Shown: piece by piece, positions 1 through 5,529 of the stretch | Numbering within the stretch: position 1 is the stretch's first letter | Layout: the number at the start of each line of letters is the position of its first letter | Assembly (NCBI GenBank): GCA_020718925.1 | Contig: DYRC01000159.1 | Span: 1-9,073 of the forward strand | Length of the DNA: 9,073 nucleotides | Origin: Desulfonema limicola | GTDB lineage: Bacteria; Desulfobacterota; Desulfobacteria; Desulfobacterales; DYRC01 | Direction of reading: 5' to 3' | Translations under genes and position numbers: made by a program | The notes under the pieces: model-generated | What the model saw: the letters and a program-made list of their open reading frames with translations, nothing else | Told to the model about the DNA's origin: nothing | Database searches by the model: none

Positions 1-2
1 AT

Positions 3-1580
3 CTAATAATCTGAAAGCACCTTCATAACTTCCTCTTTATCATCAAAATGCAGCGTTGTATCGCCGATAATCTGATAATTTTCATGCCCTTTGCCCGCAA
101 TCAGAACTACATCGCCTGCATAAGAAACCGACATCGCAAGCTTGATGGCTTTTCGGCGATCCGGCTCAACAATATATCCGCCTGCTTCAAATCCGGCGGA
201 CAATTCCTCAGCAATATATTCATAAGGGCAGATTTTCTGCACACCCGGCAAAATCTCATCAATAATGCTCATCGGCGGCTCAGAGCGCGGATTATCTGAT
301 GTGATGACTATCAGATCAGCATATCTTGCGGCAATTTCACCCATCAGCGGGCGTTTGCCCCGATCCCTGTCTCCGCCGCATCCGAACACGCATATCAACC
401 TGCGTCCGGCAAGTTTTTTTAAGCAGGATAAGACATTTTTCAACGCATCCGGCGTATGGGCATAATCCACATACACAAACCGCTCAAAATCATTTAAAAC
501 CGGCTCCAAGCGTCCCGGAACATGCGATAACGATTCGATTCCCGCTTTGATGACATGAAGCGGAAGGTTCAACGCAACGCCTACGCCTACGGCGCACAGG
601 ATATTTTCAAGATTGTGAAAGCCTATCAGCGGCGAAGCAAATTCAAATTCCCCTTGGGGTGTAACGATCTGTCCCTGAACGCCATTCAAGCCATGACGAT
701 AATCTTTTATCCATATCATATTATCAGATGAATTGCCGACAGTTATCACAGAGCATGAAAGCGTGGTTGAAAGTTCTTTTCCTTTCAAGTCGTTGCAATT
801 GATCACCGCAATTCCATCTGATCCCAGATGCTCGGTAAAGAGCCGTTTCTTGCAAGCCCAGTATGATTCCATTGTCTGATGATAATCCAAATGATCCTGC
901 GTGAAATTGGTAAAAACGCCGACCTTAACCTGAGTTCCGTAAAGCCGGTACAAATCAAGCGCATGAGAAGATGCTTCCATGACCACATGCGTAACGCCGC
1001 TATCCCGCATATCTGCCATGATGTGCTGAAGTTCCAGCGATTCAGGGGTTGTTACCGGATTCGCAAAACTTTTTGTACCATAGCGGTAATTGATAGTCCC
1101 GATAACGCCGGAGTTCAATTCCGCACAGGCAAAAATGCTTTCCATAAGAAAGGATGTTGTGGTTTTTCCGTTGGTTCCGGTGATGGCAACCACACAGAGA
1201 TGCTCAGATGGATTTCCATAAAAGTGGGAAGAAAGAATGGCAAGTGCTTTTCGGCTGTTATCCACTTCCAGCCATGAAACCGACCTAACCCCCCGGACCC
1301 CTTCCCTGAAAGGGAAGGGGGAGTCTCCCCTCTCCGTTTCGGGGAGGGGCTGGGGGAGGGGTTTCTCTCCTACAACCGCACACGCGCCGCGTTCAATTGC
1401 GGCATCAATGAAATCATGTCCGTCTGCTTTGAAACCCGGTATGGCGACAAACAAACTGCCCTGCCCTGCTTTCTGGGCATGATAATGAATCGAAGTAATG
1501 TCATGGTCATCTCCGCCGCATCCGTTGAGAATTACGCCGCTGTCTTTTCTGATGGCGTTTGTCAATATGGAAAATTTCAC
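3..1580 (-). CDS. murE: UDP-N-acetylmuramoyl-L-alanyl-D-glutamate--2,6-diaminopimelate ligase
   Basis: Cytoplasmic Mur ligase that uses ATP to add the third stem-peptide residue to UDP-MurNAc-L-Ala-D-Glu. The 525 residues show the three Mur domains: the UDP-binding N domain (about 1-115), the ATPase (P-loop GTNGKTT at 135-141; likely carbamylated lysine K244 in the WACKK stretch) and the ligase domain (VPGRLEP near 354-360, DYAHTPDAL 372-380, GKGHE 496-500). DNPR at 429-432 is the family signature for meso-diaminopimelate rather than lysine. The usual N-domain DSR motif reads HAQ (34-36), perhaps a clade feature. The start is GTG, overlapping the ftsI stop as GTGA, with GAGG 7 bases upstream (1588-1591). 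The stop is TAG. The protein is about 25-30 residues longer than typical because a palindromic repeat lies in frame at about residues 74-99. The last gene of the coupled rsmH-ftsL-ftsI-murE set in this window; murF would be expected beyond position 1. Confidence 0.96.
   Translation of the reverse strand: MKFSILTNAIRKDSGVILNGCGGDDHDITSIHYHAQKAGQGSLFVAIPGFKADGHDFIDAAIERGACAVVGEKPLPQPLPETERGDSPFPFREGVRGVRSVSWLEVDNSRKALAILSSHFYGNPSEHLCVVAITGTNGKTTTSFLMESIFACAELNSGVIGTINYRYGTKSFANPVTTPESLELQHIMADMRDSGVTHVVMEASSHALDLYRLYGTQVKVGVFTNFTQDHLDYHQTMESYWACKKRLFTEHLGSDGIAVINCNDLKGKELSTTLSCSVITVGNSSDNMIWIKDYRHGLNGVQGQIVTPQGEFEFASPLIGFHNLENILCAVGVGVALNLPLHVIKAGIESLSHVPGRLEPVLNDFERFVYVDYAHTPDALKNVLSCLKKLAGRRLICVFGCGGDRDRGKRPLMGEIAARYADLIVITSDNPRSEPPMSIIDEILPGVQKICPYEYIAEELSAGFEAGGYIVEPDRRKAIKLAMSVSYAGDVVLIAGKGHENYQIIGDTTLHFDDKEEVMKVLSDY
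1287..1363. repeat. GC-rich palindromic repeat inserted in frame in murE
   Basis: Two adjacent hairpins lie within an outer stem. Hairpin 1 is a perfect 10-bp stem (1298-1307 with 1311-1320) around GAA. Hairpin 2 is a 10-bp stem with one G-T pair (1327-1336 with 1340-1349) around TTT. AACCCC (1287-1292) pairs with GGGGTT (1358-1363). Base composition is extreme (runs of C and G) compared with the flanking murE sequence. Read on the murE strand it encodes a Pro/Gly/Arg-rich stretch (LPQPLPETERGDSPFPFREG, residues 75-94, and following), which does not match the MurE family. It falls in the loop between the VVGEK strand (69-73) and the VDNSRKAL segment (106-113), where homologues have only a short linker. 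This resembles palindromic elements inserted within reading frames in other genomes (for example the Rickettsia RPE class), but the family here is unnamed. Exact borders are uncertain by a few bases. Confidence 0.85.
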
Positions 1581-3313
1581 CCGTTTGCCTCATTTTGTTG
1601 TGCGATTGTCGGTTTATCCGATGTGCTAGTGGGCGAGACGTTCATATAATTGAGTGTTGCTTCTGCAATTTTTTTGAATGCCGGAGCAGCTACAAGACCG
1701 CCGTAGTAATTTTTTCTCGGCTCATCTATCACCACCAGAATGGCAACTTTCGGATTTTCCACCGGCGCAAACCCTACGAAAGAGCCGATATAATTTTCAT
1801 TGCTATACTCGCCCCTGCGGTTGGTTTTCTGGGATGTGCCGGTTTTGCCGCAAGCCGTGTATCCGGTTAATCTGGCATTGGTTCCGGTTCCGCCATCTTC
1901 TATCACTGTCATCATCATCTGAGTAATGGTGCGGGCAGTTTCCGGCGATATGACCTGCCGGACGGGTTTTGGACCGAACTGACTTACCATATTTCCCTGC
2001 TCGTCTCTGACAGACTGAACAATATATGGCTTCATCAGAAGACCGTCGTTGGCAATTGCAGACACCGCAGCGGTCAGTTGAATGGCGGTTACGGAAATGC
2101 CATGTCCGAAAGCAATTGTTCCCGCATCTATTTTCGACCATTTATGATATGAAGACAGGTGCCCTGACGATTCGCCCGGACAATCAATACCGGTTTTTGC
2201 TCCGAACCCGAAGGCTTTGAGCGTATTATACATCAGTTCGGGTCCTATGGTCTGACTGATTTTTACCGCGCCGATATTGCTGGAATATTTGACGATTTTA
2301 TGAAGCGGCAGCCATCCGTGTGATTTGGTATCATGAACTACATTGCTGCCTACGGTATATTGTCCGTTTTCACAATAAAAAATCGTGTTCGGTGTGCATA
2401 TTTTGGATTCGATAGCCGCTGAAGCAGAGAAAATTTTCATGGTGGACCCCGGCTCAAATGCGTCTGTTACGCAGCGATTCCGCCATACTTCTCTTCCGAA
2501 ATCCTTATAGCGATTGGGATTGAACTGGGGATAATTTGCCATTGCCAGCACCGCGCCGGTTTTGGGATCCATCACGACAGACACGCCTGATTTGGCTGAG
2601 AAATTCAATACTGCTTCTTCCAATGCTTTTTCCGTAATATACTGAATCGTCCGGTCAATCGTCAGCACGATGTTGTGTCCGCTCACGCCGAATGTGTTCG
2701 GAGACTCGGATTCAAAGCCCCTGCCCAATGCGTCCGTAATGATTTTAAATCGCTGATCCGATCCTTTGAGATCATCGTTATAATGAAATTCAATGCCGTC
2801 TAAGCCCCGCTCATCTATGCCTGAAAATCCTACCACCTGCGCGGCAAGGCTTCGGTTCGGATAAAAACGGCTATGCTCCGAAATAAAATCAATTCCTTCC
2901 AGATCAAGCGTTTTCACCGCCTCAGCCTGTCGGGGGCTTATCTGACGTTTGATCCACGCAAACGAGCGTTTCGAGGTCAGGGATTCATATATGCCATCTG
3001 TATCTGATTCAAGCACTCCGGACAGAACCCGTGCGGTGGTCTGCGGGTCTTTGATGCGGCGGGGATATGCGGCAACGGAAACCACTTCCGCGCTGACGGC
3101 TAATTCTCTGCCTCCGGCGTCAAAAATCGTTCCCCGTTTGCCGAAAGACGTAAAAGACTGCTCATATTCGCCGGCTGCTTTATGGGAAAGCCATGCGTTC
3201 TGATATGCCTGAACATGAACGGCTTTTACACAGATGACCGAAAATGAAAGAATAAAAAAAATGCCGACAATCGAAATCTTCAGATTCACATCATTTTTTT
3301 CTGTTGTTTTCAT
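1577..3313 (-). CDS. ftsI: Septal peptidoglycan transpeptidase FtsI (class B PBP3)
   Basis: Class B penicillin-binding protein that cross-links septal peptidoglycan in the periplasm, acting with FtsW and the FtsQLB complex. Residues 1-10 are cytoplasmic, one membrane anchor spans about 12-32, a PBP dimerisation domain follows (RGTIFDAGG at 60-68 is its typical opening), and the transpeptidase domain covers about 210-555. The three catalytic motifs are all intact: STMK (S290-K293, nucleophile S290), SSN (344-346) and KTGTS (490-494). At 578 residues it ends soon after the transpeptidase domain with a polar tail (SPTSTSDKPT and following) and has no C-terminal PASTA domain, which some related FtsI/SpoVD proteins carry. 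ATG start, overlapping the ftsL stop as ATGA; AGGTGG lies 10 bases upstream (3324-3329). Position between ftsL and murE makes ftsI much more likely than an elongation PBP2. Confidence 0.96.
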   Translation of the reverse strand: MKTTEKNDVNLKISIVGIFFILSFSVICVKAVHVQAYQNAWLSHKAAGEYEQSFTSFGKRGTIFDAGGRELAVSAEVVSVAAYPRRIKDPQTTARVLSGVLESDTDGIYESLTSKRSFAWIKRQISPRQAEAVKTLDLEGIDFISEHSRFYPNRSLAAQVVGFSGIDERGLDGIEFHYNDDLKGSDQRFKIITDALGRGFESESPNTFGVSGHNIVLTIDRTIQYITEKALEEAVLNFSAKSGVSVVMDPKTGAVLAMANYPQFNPNRYKDFGREVWRNRCVTDAFEPGSTMKIFSASAAIESKICTPNTIFYCENGQYTVGSNVVHDTKSHGWLPLHKIVKYSSNIGAVKISQTIGPELMYNTLKAFGFGAKTGIDCPGESSGHLSSYHKWSKIDAGTIAFGHGISVTAIQLTAAVSAIANDGLLMKPYIVQSVRDEQGNMVSQFGPKPVRQVISPETARTITQMMMTVIEDGGTGTNARLTGYTACGKTGTSQKTNRRGEYSNENYIGSFVGFAPVENPKVAILVVIDEPRKNYYGGLVAAPAFKKIAEATLNYMNVSPTSTSDKPTIAQQNEANG

Positions 3314-3600
3314 GGCAGAATCACCACCTGTTCGGAAGAAGGATTGACAAGTCCCAGCCGGGAGGTTGAGATGCTTGCCAGCCGTTCCGGAGATTTTAGG
3401 CTTGCCAGTTCGACTTTCAAATGATTCTGAAAGGTTAAAAGACGCTGATGTTGAGCGGCTTCTTTGGAAACTTCATAGCCCACCTGCGTACATTGAACCC
3501 TGCACCAGGTATAAAACAGCAGTTGTATTATAAAAACAGACATCAGCAGAAACCATGTCCCCATTCCTCTGAATCGTTGATTATCCGGTTTTTTAGTCAT
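3310..3600 (-). CDS. ftsL: Cell division protein FtsL
   Basis: Small bitopic division protein that, with FtsB and FtsQ, activates the FtsWI septal synthase. The 96 residues match the FtsL layout: a basic cytoplasmic tail (1-13), one membrane helix (about 14-33, WFLLMSVFIIQLLFYTWC), then a heptad-like periplasmic coiled coil (about 40-70, with repeated leucines) and a short C-terminal part (SPERLASISTSRLGLVNPS) typical of the family. Sequence conservation in FtsL is low, so the call rests on size, topology and position between rsmH and ftsI. ATG start overlaps the rsmH stop as ATGA. GGAG (3606-3609) lies 5 bases upstream, inside rsmH, which supports translational coupling. Commonly missed in automatic annotation because it is short. 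Confidence 0.9.
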   Translation of the reverse strand: MTKKPDNQRFRGMGTWFLLMSVFIIQLLFYTWCRVQCTQVGYEVSKEAAQHQRLLTFQNHLKVELASLKSPERLASISTSRLGLVNPSSEQVVILP

Positions 3601-4529
3601 ATTTTCTCCGCTGCTCTGAGTTTTGCGCTTCTTGCCATAGAATTGGCAGAAATTTCAGCCTCCGAAGGCTTTTGTGCCTTAGGGGTTAAGATTCGCATTT
3701 TTGCCTGTTGCCGGCAGACGCATATCGGAAAATCTGATGGACAGATACAGGTTTTTGCCAATGCTTTCAGCCCATGCTTTACGATCCGATCTTCCAACGA
3801 ATGAAAGGAAATCACACATAACCGCCCGCCCGGATTCAATAATCCGCTGACCTGTGCCATAAATGCGTCAAGCCGCTCCAGTTCTTTGTTCACCGCAATC
3901 CGCAATGCCATAAATGTCCGGGTTGCCGGATGAATGCGGGATACGCCTTTCTTCGGCACAACATCGCTGACAATATGTGCCAGTCGGAGAGACGAGCAAA
4001 TCCGCGTCTGCTTTCTTATGATAACAATACTTTTTGCAATCCGCCGGGCATATCGCTCTTCGCCGTATTCCTTGAAAATTCGGGCAAGCTCTTCTTCCGA
4101 TTCGGTATTGACAATATCTTCGGCACTGAGATCATCGCCTTCGGCATTCATCCGCATATCAAGCGGCTCATCCCGCTGAAAGCTGAATCCTCTGCCGCTT
4201 GCTTCAAGCTGATATAAAGACAATCCCAAATCCATCAGGATTCCATCCACGCCGGCAAGATTCATCTCTGATAAATATGCTGCCAAATCAATAAAGTTGC
4301 CGTGAAACAGCCGAAGCTCCGCGCTTGTGCTGTTCAATACGTTCTTTGCATGGTCTATGGCGGCAATATCCTGATCTATGCCAATCAGCACACCGCCCGG
4401 AATTTTTTCCAAAATAGCCGACGAATGCCCGGACCCGCCGAGCGTACAATCAGCGATGATTTTCCCCGGCTTGCAATCCAAAAACGCAACTGCCTCATTC
4501 GGCATGACAGAAATATGTCTGTAATTCAT
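3597..4529 (-). CDS. rsmH: 16S rRNA (cytosine(1402)-N4)-methyltransferase RsmH
   Basis: S-adenosylmethionine-dependent methyltransferase (formerly MraW) that N4-methylates C1402 in the decoding centre of 16S rRNA. The 310 residues are full length for the family. SAM-binding motif DCTLGGSGHS is at 27-36, GIDQD at 50-54, DLGLSLYQLE at 100-109 (family form usually DLGVSSxQLD), RGFSF at 113-117, PLDMRM at 122-127, IHPATRTFMALRIAVNKEL at 199-217, SFHSLEDRIVK at 241-251 and the C-terminal ARSAKLRAAEK at 299-309. A four-cysteine group (C261, C263, C270, C272) in CICPSDFPICVC is also seen in other RsmH proteins. First gene of the dcw operon here; mraZ, usually just upstream, is absent. ATG start at 4529. 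No Shine-Dalgarno sequence lies in the 7 bases between the -10 box and the ATG. Confidence 0.97.
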   Translation of the reverse strand: MNYRHISVMPNEAVAFLDCKPGKIIADCTLGGSGHSSAILEKIPGGVLIGIDQDIAAIDHAKNVLNSTSAELRLFHGNFIDLAAYLSEMNLAGVDGILMDLGLSLYQLEASGRGFSFQRDEPLDMRMNAEGDDLSAEDIVNTESEEELARIFKEYGEERYARRIAKSIVIIRKQTRICSSLRLAHIVSDVVPKKGVSRIHPATRTFMALRIAVNKELERLDAFMAQVSGLLNPGGRLCVISFHSLEDRIVKHGLKALAKTCICPSDFPICVCRQQAKMRILTPKAQKPSEAEISANSMARSAKLRAAEKI

Positions 4530-4536
4530 TATCTTT

Positions 4537-4566
4537 ATAATACTTTGATTTTCAAAAAAGTGTCAA
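4537..4566 (-). promoter_or_regulatory. Sigma70-type promoter of the rsmH-ftsL-ftsI-murE operon
   Basis: On the minus strand a perfect -35 TTGACA (4561-4566) is separated by 18 bases from a -10 TATTAT (4537-4542, 5 of 6 consensus bases). The AT-rich spacer contains a T6 and an A4 tract. Only 7 bases (4530-4536) lie between the -10 box and the rsmH ATG, so transcription should begin at or within a base or two of the start codon. It lies in the 47-base gap after mglA, so the operon need not depend on read-through from mglA. Confidence 0.72.
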
Positions 4567-4576
4567 GAAAAACCTG

Positions 4577-5179
4577 TCATTCTTTCAGCGCTTTCTGCAA
4601 AGAAACAATGGTTTCGGCAATGATTTTTTTTAATGAGGGAATGATATTTTCTCCGGTAACAACGCTTGCGCCGAAAGAGGGAACTTTAAGACGGCTGTTC
4701 AACTCCTTTTCCATCAGTTCGGTCGGCATCAGCGGCACATCGGTCATATCTCGTTTGTTATATTGCAGCACTAAAGGAATCTCAAAGATACTTTTTTTTT
4801 CATCTTTCAGATTTTCATGGAGATTTTTAAGGGCAGAGAAATTTTTTTCACGCCGCGCAACTCTGGAATCAGCAACAAACACAACGCCGTCAACGCCTTT
4901 TAACACCAACTTCCGGGTGGCGTTGTATCTCACCTGCCCGGGAACAGTATAAAGTTGCGCCCTGACATCGAATCCAAGGACGCTCCCCACCTCAAACGGC
5001 GCAAAATCAAAAAAAATCGTCCGATCCCCATGTGTTCTGATACTGACCATATCAGAGCGGATCCTGCCGGGAAATTTCTTATAGATATATTCAAGATTGC
5101 TTGTCTTTCCGCTCATGGCGGGACCGTAATACACAATTTTGATTTGAACAAAATTATCTTTTCTGCTGACAAATGCCAA
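4577..5179 (-). CDS. mglA: MglA-family small GTPase (cell polarity)
   Basis: Ras-like GTPase of the bacterial MglA family, which in Myxococcus marks the leading pole and positions motility machinery; its usual partner is the Roadblock GAP MglB. The 200 residues begin with the family-typical IKIVYYGPAMSGKTSNLEYI. The P-loop is GPAMSGKT (19-26), the G3 region TVPGQ (78-82) and the G4 motif NKRD (141-144). R53 (in DRT) and Q82 coincide in number with the intrinsic arginine finger and catalytic glutamine of Myxococcus MglA, so GTP hydrolysis is probably intact. The start is TTG, supported by AGGAGG 8 bases upstream (5188-5193). No MglB gene lies in the window. Two adenine tracts in the coding strand (A9 at 4792-4800, A8 at 4624-4631) are notable. 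Function in polarity or motility is inferred from the family; the host's motility is unknown. Confidence 0.92.
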   Translation of the reverse strand: MAFVSRKDNFVQIKIVYYGPAMSGKTSNLEYIYKKFPGRIRSDMVSIRTHGDRTIFFDFAPFEVGSVLGFDVRAQLYTVPGQVRYNATRKLVLKGVDGVVFVADSRVARREKNFSALKNLHENLKDEKKSIFEIPLVLQYNKRDMTDVPLMPTELMEKELNSRLKVPSFGASVVTGENIIPSLKKIIAETIVSLQKALKE

Positions 5180-5187
5180 AACCGTAT

Positions 5188-5193
5188 CCTCCT
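5188..5193 (-). promoter_or_regulatory. Shine-Dalgarno site fixing the TTG start of mglA
   Basis: AGGAGG on the minus strand, 8 bases before TTG at 5179. A consensus site at optimal spacing with no in-frame ATG nearby that preserves the conserved N-terminus makes the TTG start convincing. Confidence 0.85.
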
Positions 5194-5264
5194 GATCATA
5201 ACCGATGTCTGAAGGTTAAACCATAATCCGAACCAAGATCAATGGGGCAAAAAAGGTATTTCCC

Positions 5265-5281
5265 GGTAGGAATATCCTACC
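5265..5281. repeat. Operator-like palindrome upstream of mglA
   Basis: GGTAGGA-ATA-TCCTACC is a 17-base palindrome with perfect 7-base arms, 86 bases upstream of the mglA start. A possible -35 TTGACG (5292-5297, minus strand) lies just upstream, so the palindrome would cover the spacer and -10 zone of that promoter; the -10 itself is poor. It could be a repressor site or part of an mRNA leader hairpin. It could also be remnant repeat DNA. Confidence 0.45.
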
Positions 5282-5356
5282 TTGAAGCTCACGTCAAGAA
5301 GTGATTGTTTATTTCGGGAGTATCTCAATATCAAACCTGAAAAATAACCGCTCTTT

Positions 5357-5452
5357 CCCGGAAATGAATTTCCGGGCTATTATGTGTCGTCCCGATGGGA
5401 CTCTTTTATGTCCCGTAGGGACAAGACATAATAGCGCGGCAATTTATTGCCG
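5357..5452. repeat. Multi-hairpin palindromic repeat between rpsA and mglA
   Basis: A compact symmetric array of inverted repeats. Hairpin A: CCCGGAAA-TGAA-TTTCCGGG (5357-5376). An outer 9-bp stem CTATTATGT (5377-5385) with ACATAATAG (5426-5434) encloses hairpin B GTCCC-GAT-GGGAC (5389-5401) and hairpin C TGTCCC-GTA-GGGACA (5409-5423). Hairpin D CGGCAAT-TT-ATTGCCG (5437-5452) closes the array. It therefore folds as a symmetric structure with two flanking hairpins and a central two-armed stem. No plausible gene is encoded; the short plus-strand reading frame across it has no family signature. It looks like a REP/MITE-class intergenic repeat. It lies beyond the rpsA terminator, so it would be transcribed only by read-through or from a promoter of its own. 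Confidence 0.75.
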
Positions 5453-5455
5453 TGT

Positions 5456-5472
5456 GATAATTCAGAATTATC
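5456..5472. repeat. 17-base AT-rich palindrome beside the rpsA terminator
   Basis: GATAATTC-A-GAATTATC has perfect 8-base arms around a single A. It lies between the multi-hairpin repeat and the terminator T-tract. It could be a border of the repeat or a protein-binding site; nothing decides which. Confidence 0.45.
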
Positions 5473-5477
5473 TCAAT

Positions 5478-5504
5478 AAAAAAGGGCGGCTTTATAACCG
5501 CCCC
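5478..5504 (-). terminator. Rho-independent terminator of rpsA
   Basis: On the minus strand the stem GGGCGG (5503-5498) pairs with CCGCCC (5489-5484) around an 8-base AT-rich loop. It is followed directly by TTTTTT (5483-5478). It lies 26 bases beyond the rpsA stop codon and should end the rpsA transcript before the repeat and mglA. Confidence 0.9.
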
Positions 5505-5529
5505 TTGAAACGTCAAATCTCATAAAGAG

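Noticed and set aside
265..1277. Several plus-strand open frames of 66-132 codons opposite murE
   Set aside because: They are antisense shadows of a fully conserved gene and show no family features or ribosome sites.
1298..1349. The two murE hairpins as an intragenic rho-independent terminator
   Set aside because: No T-tract follows either hairpin on either strand. Composition and flanks fit an inserted repeat better.
5357..5452. The repeated hairpins as a short CRISPR array
   Set aside because: The units are not equal direct repeats with unique spacers. The structure is nested inverted repeats, and no cas gene is present.
5301..5525. Plus-strand 74-codon reading frame across the 5357-5452 repeat
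   Set aside because: It simply reads through hairpins and the reverse of the rpsA terminator, has no ribosome site or family motif, and is typical of spurious frames in palindromic repeats.
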